DNA of 43,641 nt, taken from contig DATJPR010000142.1 in NCBI GenBank assembly GCA_035506295.1, positions 1-43,641 on the forward strand. Direction: 5' to 3'. The position numbers and the translations under genes were made by a program. This DNA is from DATJPR01 sp035506295. GTDB taxonomy: Bacteria; Bacteroidota; Ignavibacteria; UBA10030; UBA6906. Of this stretch, positions 23,053 to 31,272 are shown in pieces. Position 1 is the stretch's first letter. Each line of letters begins with the position of its first letter. The notes beneath the pieces are model-generated. The model worked only from the letters and a program-made list of their open reading frames with translations, did no database searches and was not told where the DNA came from.

Positions 23053-24629
23053 CGCCCGTTGCACGGCCGCAGATTGTCGCCGACGCCCTGACCATCACCT
23101 GCGACCCCGAAGACCGCTGCGGGAGAATGAGCCTGTTGATCAGGGACGGGAGGATCGCGGACATTGCTTCCGATTCCACAGCCCTGCGAGTGGAGCACGA
23201 CGACGTTGAGGTCTTCGACGCGCACGGGTTTCTCGTGGTTCCCGCGTTCGCGAACGCGCATTTTCATCCGGAGAGTCTTCTCTTCGAGGACATCGTCCGC
23301 TCCGTTCCCTACGGTCTCTGGAAACTCGATCCCGTGTTCCAGAAGCGCATGGAACGGATCATGGATGCGTCGTTCCTGGAGAGCCTGAAGACGGTGTACA
23401 CCGTGTCCGCCATGCACCATCTGCGGGCCGGCGTCCTCACCGTCGGCCACATCGTTCCTCCGCTCACGCTCGATGAACTCGTCCCATTTCTGGATCAAGA
23501 GCGGGCGCTCCATCTCCGGGTGCGGACCGTGCTCAGGACCTGGGAGCAGATCGCACACGGCAAGGAGCTGAAGTCCACGGGGAACCATATCGCGGTAAGC
23601 ATCGGTGAAGACACCGACTATACCGTGTACAGCCTGGACAACCTCGCACGCTCCGCCCACGATCTCGACGTGCCGATCTGCCTGCACCTCGGCGAACTGA
23701 AGGAAGAAGCGGAGATCCTCCGGAGGAATTTCAAGAAGGGGCTCCTGACGATCCTCCAGGACGCAAAACTCCTTCACCCCTCGACGCAGATTGCCCATCT
23801 CAATCACGGATCGCCGGACGATCTCAAGATTGTCGCCGACGCTCAGATGATCCTTTCCGTCTGTCCATCGTCCGCTGCGCTGAAACGGACAGGCTATCCG
23901 TTGTTGCGCCACCTCGAGCAATATCGCGTTCCCCTCTGCTTCGGCACCGATTGGGGGAGCGGAGATCTGCTCGACGAGATGAGATTCATGCAGGGCCTTC
24001 CGTTTCTCTTCTCCAACCTTCCGGAATATTCCAGTCTCGAACTTCTCAAGATGGCGACTGTGCACGGCGCAAAGGCGTTGGGCTTCGGCGAGCATACCGG
24101 ATCGATCGAGCGGGGAAAGCAGGCCGACCTCGTGTTCTTCTCCCTGCAGCCGTTCCATATGGAATATGTCAGGGAGAACCCGTCGGCCGATGATCTCGCC
24201 CGGCTGGTGCTGGCGCGCATGCACAGCTCCGATATTGCGCAAGTCATGGCCTCGGGGAGGACGGTCTTCGAGCAGGGTCGATGCCTCGGGATCGACGAGG
24301 CCGCCATCGTGTCGCAGTTCCGCGATCTTTTTGTTTCCCTGCCGGGAGCCGCAAAACGCGTCGAGTGGGAAAGCAGTCGCGCCACAATCATTCCGTTCAT
24401 GACCCCTGTGCCGTCGAAAGTCACACCTGAAGATGGGTATGAGGAAGGCTTCACGATTATGCGGCCTTCAACGCCTGTGGCGGCCCCCGCGTCTCCATCA
24501 CCGACCTCCGTCAAGTCGATCACTCCCCCGGAACCGACGCCGCCCCAGCCCGAGCGCAAGATCCACAAGCCCGAACTCTCGAAGAACGTCAGGCTCAATT
24601 TCGGCGACGACGATGACGGATCGGCGTAA
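23034..24629 (+). CDS. Metal-dependent amidohydrolase with Pro-rich acidic tail
   Basis: This 531-residue protein has the TIM-barrel amidohydrolase core of the chlorohydrolase/cytosine-deaminase type. Metal ligands are HFH (His76, His78), His218 in CLHLGE, His255 or His258 in AHLNHG, and Asp306 in GTDWGSGD. The small beta domain frames it (LLIRDGRIADIA at the start, SIERGKQADLVFFSL later). The substrate is not evident. After about residue 445 the family ends. A further 85 residues are Pro/Ser/Thr-rich and finish in KPELSKNVRLNFGDDDDGSA, a disordered extension I have not seen described. The start overlaps cysS by 19 bases. Confidence 0.85.
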   Translation: MEAQFLTPVARPQIVADALTITCDPEDRCGRMSLLIRDGRIADIASDSTALRVEHDDVEVFDAHGFLVVPAFANAHFHPESLLFEDIVRSVPYGLWKLDPVFQKRMERIMDASFLESLKTVYTVSAMHHLRAGVLTVGHIVPPLTLDELVPFLDQERALHLRVRTVLRTWEQIAHGKELKSTGNHIAVSIGEDTDYTVYSLDNLARSAHDLDVPICLHLGELKEEAEILRRNFKKGLLTILQDAKLLHPSTQIAHLNHGSPDDLKIVADAQMILSVCPSSAALKRTGYPLLRHLEQYRVPLCFGTDWGSGDLLDEMRFMQGLPFLFSNLPEYSSLELLKMATVHGAKALGFGEHTGSIERGKQADLVFFSLQPFHMEYVRENPSADDLARLVLARMHSSDIAQVMASGRTVFEQGRCLGIDEAAIVSQFRDLFVSLPGAAKRVEWESSRATIIPFMTPVPSKVTPEDGYEEGFTIMRPSTPVAAPASPSPTSVKSITPPEPTPPQPERKIHKPELSKNVRLNFGDDDDGSA

Positions 24630-24642
24630 AGGACCTCTCCGG

Positions 24643-25416
24643 ATGAAACGTGCTGCCCTTGCTCTTCTCGTCGCCTTGCAACTGTCCGTGGTACCCGCAT
24701 GGAGCCAGGGCGGGTCGGCCGGAACCGGAGGGCACATCGAGCCGCGCTCCATCGTGGATATGCCGACGGCGGGCATGGTCGAGAAGGGAGCGCTGGCCAT
24801 CGATGCCGACTTCTATGAAGATGGAGGGATGCTCCTCGGCGCGTCGGTAGGAGTGTTCGACAGGCTCTCGCTGGGGATTTCGTATGGGGGCACCGGTCTC
24901 ATCGGCTCCTCACCGGCGGTGATGAACCAGGTCCCCGGGTTTGACATCCGGGTCCGGCCGCTCGAGGAATCCTTCGCTCTCCCCGCCCTGCTGATCGGTT
25001 TCGATTCTCAGGGGAAAGGATTCTACGACAAGGCGCGGAGCCGGTACGAAATCAAGTCGCCCGGTTTCTTCGCGGTCATCAGCAAGAATTTTCTCGTCCT
25101 GGGATACCTCACGCTCCACGGTGGCGTCAACTACTCCCTGGAGAATGCGGACGGAGACGGGGGAATGAATTTTTACTTCGGTGCGGAAAAGACTCTCGGT
25201 CCATTCCTGTCGGTTGTCGCGGAGTACAACGCCGGTCTGAACGATAGCAACATCGGCGCCGCCGGCAAGGGTCGCGGTTTTCTGAACGCAGCCCTCAACG
25301 TCGCCATCGGCGGTGGTCTGACCATCGGATTTGACTTCAAGGACCTTCTGGAAAACGAACGGAATAGCGCCGGCGTCAACCGCACCGTCCACATTGAGTA
25401 TGTAAGGGATCTTTAG
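24643..25416 (+). CDS. Outer-membrane beta-barrel protein, YjbH-like
   Basis: This 257-residue protein has a signal peptide (KRAALALLVALQLSVVPAWSQ). Alternating strands follow: VGVFDRLSLGISYGG, LPALLIGFDSQGKGFYDK, GFFAVISKNFLVLGYLTLHGGVNY, and a final barrel with FDFKDLLENER and VNRTVHIEYVRDL. The GFDSQG and FFAVISKNF segments resemble YjbH-like envelope proteins. I chose ATG 24643 because it begins the signal peptide. It follows the amidohydrolase by 13 bases and probably ends this operon. Confidence 0.75.
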   Translation: MKRAALALLVALQLSVVPAWSQGGSAGTGGHIEPRSIVDMPTAGMVEKGALAIDADFYEDGGMLLGASVGVFDRLSLGISYGGTGLIGSSPAVMNQVPGFDIRVRPLEESFALPALLIGFDSQGKGFYDKARSRYEIKSPGFFAVISKNFLVLGYLTLHGGVNYSLENADGDGGMNFYFGAEKTLGPFLSVVAEYNAGLNDSNIGAAGKGRGFLNAALNVAIGGGLTIGFDFKDLLENERNSAGVNRTVHIEYVRDL

Positions 25417-25529
25417 TAATGTTTGTTTTGGTACACACTGCGTTGTCCAGGAAATGAAACAGTGAGCCCAGCGCGTTCATTATTGTGAGGTGATTCCCTT
25501 CGATTTTTGCGCTTTTGCCATTCGAATTG

Positions 25530-25546
25530 TTGGCACCGATATTGCC
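25530..25546 (+). promoter_or_regulatory. Sigma-54 (-24/-12) promoter of the Tyr/Gly-rich lipoprotein
   Basis: TTGGCACCGATATTGCC matches the sigma-54 consensus at 14 of 16 positions, with both invariant pairs (GG and GC) and the required ten bases between them. Transcription should start near 25557, 30 bases before the ATG at 25587 and its GCGGAGG ribosome site. The activator could be the enhancer-binding protein at 4585 or another one. Confidence 0.7.
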
Positions 25547-25586
25547 GTTTATTTACCACGGATCCACGCTTAGCGGAGGTTTATCC

Positions 25587-26486
25587 ATGGACAAGCATTG
25601 GTTGATACCTATTGTCGTTGTTTCGTCTCTTGCTCTCGCCGGGTGCTACACGCAGTTCGGCACCGTTCAGCAGGAAGAGCCGAGAGACTATTCCTACGAC
25701 GAACAGAACAATGCCGCTCCTGCCGACACGGCCGACACGACGGGAGCTCAGTATTCTGATGAGCAATATCAGCAGGACCGGGATCAGTTCTATTATCCTT
25801 CGTACTACTATCCATCGGCGTATTACAGTCCGTGGTACAGACCCGGATTTTCTCTCTGGTTCAATTGGGACTCCTACGATCCCTGGTACTACTATCCATC
25901 CTATGTTCCGGGCTGGTACTATCCGTATTCGGGATACGGCTACTATGGATACGGTCCCGGATATGGCTACGGATATGGTCACGGATATTATGGCGGGCAT
26001 GGCACGGGTGCATTCTACGGTCCGACTCGGACATTCGGGCACACGCGGTCGGCTTCCACATACGGCTCCTCTGGCGCCAGCTACACGCCGATTCGGACGA
26101 GCAGAGCGCCGTTGCCGACAGGAAGCGCCGCCGGCTCAACCCGTACTTCGGTGAATACCCGCTCCACCGGTAGAACCGTAAACCGCGCTGTCACACCGCG
26201 CGCGACCAGGACACAGAGCCGGAGCACGACAGCAGTGCGTCGATATGGATCATCGCGTTACATTGCGCCGTCTCCGTCGCCGAATGCACCGGCCAACACG
26301 GGCTCACGGTCCGGCGGCACGAGATGGTCATCGCCTCCGCCGTCGTCCAGCGGTTCTTCGTCGTCGGGTGGCGGGAGCAGTCGTGGCGGCGGAACGTCGA
26401 CGCGCGGTGGCGGCGGCGGTGGGTCGAGCAGTGGTGGTGGAGGTGGATCACGCAGTGGTGGCGGCGGAGGCGGCCACCGGCGGTAA
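25587..26486 (+). CDS. Tyr-rich and Gly-rich surface lipoprotein
   Basis: This 299-residue protein has a lipoprotein signal (LALAGC, Cys20). A short acidic linker follows, then a strongly Tyr/Pro/Trp-rich segment (about 65-140, with YYYPS and YGYGYG runs), a Ser/Thr/Arg-rich middle, and a Gly/Ser-rich C-terminus with several runs of five or six Gly. No enzymatic domain is present. The composition resembles adhesive or structural envelope proteins; Bacteroidota genomes often carry such proteins, sometimes misnamed vitellogenin-like. A sigma-54-type promoter precedes it, so expression is probably conditional. The DNA is itself low-complexity towards the 3' end. Confidence 0.82.
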   Translation: MDKHWLIPIVVVSSLALAGCYTQFGTVQQEEPRDYSYDEQNNAAPADTADTTGAQYSDEQYQQDRDQFYYPSYYYPSAYYSPWYRPGFSLWFNWDSYDPWYYYPSYVPGWYYPYSGYGYYGYGPGYGYGYGHGYYGGHGTGAFYGPTRTFGHTRSASTYGSSGASYTPIRTSRAPLPTGSAAGSTRTSVNTRSTGRTVNRAVTPRATRTQSRSTTAVRRYGSSRYIAPSPSPNAPANTGSRSGGTRWSSPPPSSSGSSSSGGGSSRGGGTSTRGGGGGGSSSGGGGGSRSGGGGGGHRR

Positions 26487-26559
26487 CACAGGTCTGTTGT
26501 GAGATGATCTTGGCGGGATGATCACCTAAGGAATATTCTGTCTTCTTGAAGAGGAACGT

Positions 26560-28020
26560 ATGAAACTTCAAGTGGTGAGGTTCACGATCGCAACGCTGAT
26601 GATAGCGATCCCGACTGTCGCTTCGGCGCAGTTCGTGGAAGACGCGCAGAGGCTGGCGATGCCCGGGTTTGGCGTGGGCGCACGGGCGCTGGGAATGGGC
26701 GATGCGTATGGCGCGGTGGCATCGGATTATTCCGCGCTCTTCTGGAATCCTGCAGGGTTGGCGCAGGCGCAAATGGGTGAGTTCTCCTTCGGGTTGTCGT
26801 ACTTCGCGCCAAAGGATGTCAGTACGTTTTTCAACAATCAGACATCGGACAACGCCAACGCCACAAATCTGAATTCCCTCGGCTTCGTGTTGCCCGTCCC
26901 GGTCCGACGGGGAAGTTTCTCGATTGCGTTCGGGTACACCCGCCAATCGAATTTTACCACCGGCATGAGCTTCTCGGGGTACAACCCGAACAGCACCATC
27001 ATCCAGTCGGACGGATGGGCGCCCGACCATTCACCCTACCCGCCGGAAATTTCTCTGGCCGAGCAGCTGCAGCTGGCGACGATCGACACGGTCACCGGCC
27101 TGTTTGTCAGCCCGATCAAGGGAAATTTCACGCAGTCGGGGACGGTGACCGAATCGGGTGGCCTGAACAACTGGATGTTCGGCGGCGCGATGGATGTGGG
27201 ACCCAACCTCTCCCTTGGCGTCACCCTCACGTATGTGAGCGGGTCGTATCGCTATGATCGCTCCTACAAAGAACAGGATACCAAAGGGGTTCACCAGGGA
27301 ATCCGGGTCGATGGGGTCATGTACGATCTCAATGAGCTGGACGTCACGGATTTTATCGAGGACAACATCTCCGGGTTCAATGCGAAATTCGGGTTAATGT
27401 ACCGGGAACCCAACAAGTACCGGATCGGATTCACGATCAAGACCCCGACCGCGTTCAATATCGATGAATCGTTCGGCACCACGGCAACCAGCATCTTCTG
27501 GACGCCCGATGCCGACGGCAACAATACGTACGGCCCGATCAGCGGAAACAACGGCTCGTCGAAGTACGATGTCACCACGCCGTGGGTCTTCGGTGCGTCG
27601 GCGTCGGTCATCATCCAGAACCTGGTTCTTTCGGGAGACGCGGAATATACCGATTGGACAGCGACGCAGTTCTCGAATGCGAGCCAGGACGTCCTGAATC
27701 AGAATTCGGATTTCGCCACGACGTTCCAGGGGACCATCAATCTCCGCGGAGGGGCCGAATACGAAATCCCATCGCTCGGCATGAGACTCCGGGGTGGATT
27801 CATCTATGATCCCTCGATCTACAAGGGCGATCCTTCTTCGTTTAATCAGAAATATGTGACCGGCGGCGTCGGCTTCTCGCTCGGCGAGTCTTCGATGATT
27901 GATCTGGCGTATGCCTACGGCTGGAGAAACGATTATCGCGTGAACTACGACGCCACGTCTCCCGTCCAGGAAAAAGTGACGTCGAATTTGTTCCTCGCGA
28001 CGTTCACCCACCGGTTCTGA
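26560..28020 (+). CDS. FadL/OmpP1-family outer-membrane transporter
   Basis: This 486-residue protein has a signal peptide ending in VASA. GARALGMGDAYGAVASDYSALFWNPAGLA follows, the highly conserved hatch segment of OmpP1/FadL/TodX transporters with the NPAGL motif. The rest is a 14-strand-type barrel, with YRIGFTIKTPTAFNIDE, LSGDAEYTDWTATQF and a C-terminal aromatic strand ending TFTHRF. Such proteins import hydrophobic compounds. GAGGAACGT precedes the ATG, and a strong terminator follows. It is probably expressed separately from the lipoprotein, although read-through is possible. Confidence 0.92.
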   Translation: MKLQVVRFTIATLMIAIPTVASAQFVEDAQRLAMPGFGVGARALGMGDAYGAVASDYSALFWNPAGLAQAQMGEFSFGLSYFAPKDVSTFFNNQTSDNANATNLNSLGFVLPVPVRRGSFSIAFGYTRQSNFTTGMSFSGYNPNSTIIQSDGWAPDHSPYPPEISLAEQLQLATIDTVTGLFVSPIKGNFTQSGTVTESGGLNNWMFGGAMDVGPNLSLGVTLTYVSGSYRYDRSYKEQDTKGVHQGIRVDGVMYDLNELDVTDFIEDNISGFNAKFGLMYREPNKYRIGFTIKTPTAFNIDESFGTTATSIFWTPDADGNNTYGPISGNNGSSKYDVTTPWVFGASASVIIQNLVLSGDAEYTDWTATQFSNASQDVLNQNSDFATTFQGTINLRGGAEYEIPSLGMRLRGGFIYDPSIYKGDPSSFNQKYVTGGVGFSLGESSMIDLAYAYGWRNDYRVNYDATSPVQEKVTSNLFLATFTHRF

Positions 28021-28053
28021 CTTCTTGAACAAATAGCCTCGTTTGGATATATT

Positions 28054-28085
28054 AAAGTCCGTCTGAATCGTTCAGGCGGACTTTT
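28054..28085 (+). terminator. Rho-independent terminator after the FadL-like gene
   Basis: AAAGTCCG and CTGAA pair with TTCAG and CGGACTTT across a three-base loop, followed by five Ts. It lies about 35 bases after the stop and just before the penicillin acylase gene. Confidence 0.88.
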
Positions 28086-28108
28086 TCTTTCCCCCTTTAC
28101 CAGGAAAT

Positions 28109-30511
28109 GTGAACAAGCGCACCCGCATTCTTGCCGGGAGTCTTCTCGCCCTCCTGATCATCGTGGCCGCCCTGGCGCTGTTTATCCGTTATGAGATCCG
28201 ACGATCGTTCCCGCAGACCACGGGAATCCTCAAAGTGCAGGGGCTCCAGGACACGGTGGTGGTGATCCGTGACGCCTACGGTGTTCCCCACATCGACGCG
28301 AAGAACGATCACGATCTTCTCATGGCCTTCGGCTATGTGCAGGCACAGGACCGCCTGTGGCAGATGGATATGTCGCGGCGTGCCGCGATGGGACGGCTGT
28401 CGGAGCTGTTCGGCCCTGCGACCGTTGCGTTCGACCGGATGTTCCGCACCGCGGGTTTGACCCGGGCGGTCGACGCGGAGGACCGGGCGCTTTCGCCCGA
28501 TCTGCGAAACCGCCTGCAATGGTTCGCCGACGGCGTCAATGCGTTCATTGGTTCCGCGGGAGGACACCTCCCCGTGGAATTCGATCTGCTCAGGTACAGT
28601 CCGGAACCTTGGCAGACGAAGCATTCGCTCCTTGTCGGAAAGCTTCTTGCCTGGGAACTGAACCTCAGCTGGTGGACCGATCTGACCTACGGCGGACTCG
28701 TGTCGCGTCTGGGAATGGCGAAGACGATATCGATCTCCCCGGGGTACGACAATCAGGTAGCGCCGGAAGTCCCGGCATCCGTGTGGAAGAGCTACGCGGA
28801 GAATACGCGGTCATACCTTGAAACCGCAGAACAATTCGCAGCCGTATCCTCTTCGGCGGATCTAAGGGGTGGCAGCAACGCATGGGCGGTTGCGCCTCGT
28901 CGATCCTCCAATGGCTCCGCGATCCTTGCGAACGACACGCATCTGCGCCTTGAGCTCCCCTCGCGGTGGTATGAAGCCGCATTGAAGTCACGTTTCACGA
29001 ATGTTGCCGGGATGTCGATCGCCGGCATCCCGGCGATCATCGCAGGGCGGAACGCCCACATCGCCTGGGGCGTCACAAACGTGATGGCGGACGAGGCGGA
29101 TTTCTATATCGAGCAGATCGACTCAACGGACTCCACGAGATACTTCTTCGACGGGCAATCGTATCCGCTGACAGTGGTAAGCGAGGAAATCGGCGTGCGG
29201 GGGCATGACCCTGTCCCTGTGCGCATTCGGATCACCCGGCATGGTCCTATCGTGACAGATTTTACCACGAGCCTGCAGTCGGCACGCCCTCCGTATGTTG
29301 CAAGCATGCAATGGACAGGTGCCGAACCGGACAATTCTCTCGGGGCGTTTGTCGTTCTGGACAGCGCAAAATCCTGGAGCGAATTCACAGAAGGGCTGCG
29401 CCTCTTCTCGTGTCCTTCCCAGAACTTTGTGTATGCGGACGTCGACGGCAATATCGGGTACTGGTGCGCGGGGCGGATCCCGATTCGCGCGCATGGGCAC
29501 GGCATGTTTCCCTCTCCGGGATGGGAGCGCGACGCCGAATGGAAGGGCTTCGTCCCGTTCCGCGAGCTGCCACATATGTATGATCCCCCCTCGGGATTTA
29601 TCGCCAGCGCCAACAACAAGCTGACCGACGACAGCTATCCCTATCCCATCTCCGATCTCTGGGAACCGCCGGCGCGCATCCAACGGCTGCGGGAGGTGCT
29701 TGGCGCCGACAGCGTGCACTTCAGTCCGGACGATTTCCAGCGACTGCAAACCGATGCCATGTCGATGTGGGCAAAGGAAATGCTTCCGTACATCATGAAC
29801 GCTGTGCGCGACAGCGTGCTCGGCGTTCCCGATGAATCGCGGTTCCTGGAGTACTTCAAGAACTGGAATTTCACCTTTGCGACGGACGACATCGCAACAT
29901 CCGTGTATGAAGAGTTCATCGTCAGGCTTCTCCGGAACACTTTCGCCGACGAGATGGGCGACGACCTCTTTCACGATTGGGTATTGCTGGCCAATGTCCC
30001 CATTCGTGTGATCACGTCGCTGATGCACGACGACCCGGAGCAGTGGTTCGACAATATTTCGACGCCGGAAGTCGAGACACGCGACATGATCATCAGGCGG
30101 AGCCTTCGCGAAGCGTATCAAGCGCTTGAGAGCCGGTTCGGGAGCGACATGAAACACTGGCGGTGGGGAGACGTGCACACGGTGACGCTCCGGCACCCCT
30201 TCGGTCTGCAGAAGCCGCTGGACCGCATTTTCAACATCGGCCCGTTTCCTGTCGCCGGGGCCAGCACCGCCCTCATCAGTGGTGAATACGATTTCAATGC
30301 GCCGTTCGAGGTGACCGTGGCGCCGTCTTACAGACAGATCTTCTCTCTCTCGACGGGAGAGACCCGGTCGATCATCCCCGGCGGAGAATCGGGTCAGGTG
30401 TATGAGCCACACTACGGTGACCAGGTCAGCATGTGGCTTGCGGGCGAGACGCGCGTGCAGCGATGGGACCGTCCGCCTGATCGCGGAGAAACGCTGAGGC
30501 TCGTCCCATGA
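28109..30511 (+). CDS. Penicillin acylase family (Ntn hydrolase) protein
   Basis: This 800-residue precursor has an N-terminal membrane anchor or signal (about 7-26). An alpha chain follows (VVIRDAYGVPHIDAKNDHDLLMAFGYVQAQDRLWQMD), then a spacer and the beta-chain N-terminus GGSNAWAVAP. In the latter, Ser256 should become the catalytic N-terminal nucleophile after self-cleavage. Later blocks NDTHLRLELPSRWYEA, GIPAIIAGRNAHIAWGVTN and RHGPIV are typical of this family, which hydrolyses beta-lactam side chains, acyl-homoserine lactones or other amides; the natural substrate is unknown. The start is GTG with AGGAA upstream. It overlaps the sirtuin gene by four bases. Confidence 0.93.
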   Translation: MNKRTRILAGSLLALLIIVAALALFIRYEIRRSFPQTTGILKVQGLQDTVVVIRDAYGVPHIDAKNDHDLLMAFGYVQAQDRLWQMDMSRRAAMGRLSELFGPATVAFDRMFRTAGLTRAVDAEDRALSPDLRNRLQWFADGVNAFIGSAGGHLPVEFDLLRYSPEPWQTKHSLLVGKLLAWELNLSWWTDLTYGGLVSRLGMAKTISISPGYDNQVAPEVPASVWKSYAENTRSYLETAEQFAAVSSSADLRGGSNAWAVAPRRSSNGSAILANDTHLRLELPSRWYEAALKSRFTNVAGMSIAGIPAIIAGRNAHIAWGVTNVMADEADFYIEQIDSTDSTRYFFDGQSYPLTVVSEEIGVRGHDPVPVRIRITRHGPIVTDFTTSLQSARPPYVASMQWTGAEPDNSLGAFVVLDSAKSWSEFTEGLRLFSCPSQNFVYADVDGNIGYWCAGRIPIRAHGHGMFPSPGWERDAEWKGFVPFRELPHMYDPPSGFIASANNKLTDDSYPYPISDLWEPPARIQRLREVLGADSVHFSPDDFQRLQTDAMSMWAKEMLPYIMNAVRDSVLGVPDESRFLEYFKNWNFTFATDDIATSVYEEFIVRLLRNTFADEMGDDLFHDWVLLANVPIRVITSLMHDDPEQWFDNISTPEVETRDMIIRRSLREAYQALESRFGSDMKHWRWGDVHTVTLRHPFGLQKPLDRIFNIGPFPVAGASTALISGEYDFNAPFEVTVAPSYRQIFSLSTGETRSIIPGGESGQVYEPHYGDQVSMWLAGETRVQRWDRPPDRGETLRLVP

Positions 30512-31269
30512 CTCCGCAGCCACCGGCCGTCCCCGACGCGTTGATCGAAAAGCTTGCTGCCGCGAGAGAGGTTGTCGCGTTCACCGGAGCGGGGGTCTCT
30601 GCTGAGAGCGGTGTCCCGACGTTCCGGGGACCGGACGGGATCTGGGCGAAATTCAAGCCGGAAGAGCTGGCGAGCATGGAAGCGTTCATGAAGAACCCGG
30701 CGCTGGTATGGGAATGGTACGCACACCGGAGAACAATCATCAGCGCGGTTCAACCCAACCCGGGACATGTTGCCCTTGCCGCCCTGGAGAACGTGATTCC
30801 CCGGGTGACCGTGGTGACGCAGAACATCGACAACCTTCACCGGCGAGCGGGGAGCAAACGTCTCTTCGAGCTTCACGGGAACATCGAACGAAGCTATTGC
30901 ATGAAATGCGGCAAGGCCTACCCGGACATCGGCGTTGTCGAGAAGGGGAGCATCCCTCGCTGCAATTGCGGCGGGACCATCAGGCCGGATGTCGTCTGGT
31001 TTGGTGAGATGCTTCCTGAGGGTGCATGGGAGGCGTCGGTGGCGGCCACAACAAACGCGGACATGTTCTTTTCCATCGGCACTTCTGCAGTCGTCTACCC
31101 TGCCGCATCCTTGCCGTTTCTGGCAAAACGGAACGGTGCGCTGGTCGTGGAGATCAATCCCGATCCGACTCCGCTCACGGAAAGTGCTGACTGGTATCTT
31201 CAAGGACCGTCGGGGGTGCTTCTCCCGGAAATCTATCGTCGCATTCTGGAGCTCAAGAGGAAGGCATAG
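30508..31269 (+). CDS. cobB: NAD-dependent protein deacylase, Sir2 family (SIRT5-like class III)
   Basis: This 253-residue sirtuin has the NAD-binding GAGVSAESGVPTFRG (27-41), TQNIDNLH (104-111) and catalytic His123 in FELHGNIE. Four zinc cysteines follow: C131, C134, C152 and C154. Tyr71 and Arg74 in WYAHRR match the Y-x-x-R pair that lets SIRT5-like and CobB enzymes remove succinyl and malonyl groups as well as acetyl. The gene overlaps the acylase stop (ATGA), and pyruvate kinase follows after three bases, so all three are co-transcribed. Confidence 0.94.
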   Translation: MTPQPPAVPDALIEKLAAAREVVAFTGAGVSAESGVPTFRGPDGIWAKFKPEELASMEAFMKNPALVWEWYAHRRTIISAVQPNPGHVALAALENVIPRVTVVTQNIDNLHRRAGSKRLFELHGNIERSYCMKCGKAYPDIGVVEKGSIPRCNCGGTIRPDVVWFGEMLPEGAWEASVAATTNADMFFSIGTSAVVYPAASLPFLAKRNGALVVEINPDPTPLTESADWYLQGPSGVLLPEIYRRILELKRKA

Positions 31270-31272
31270 CCC

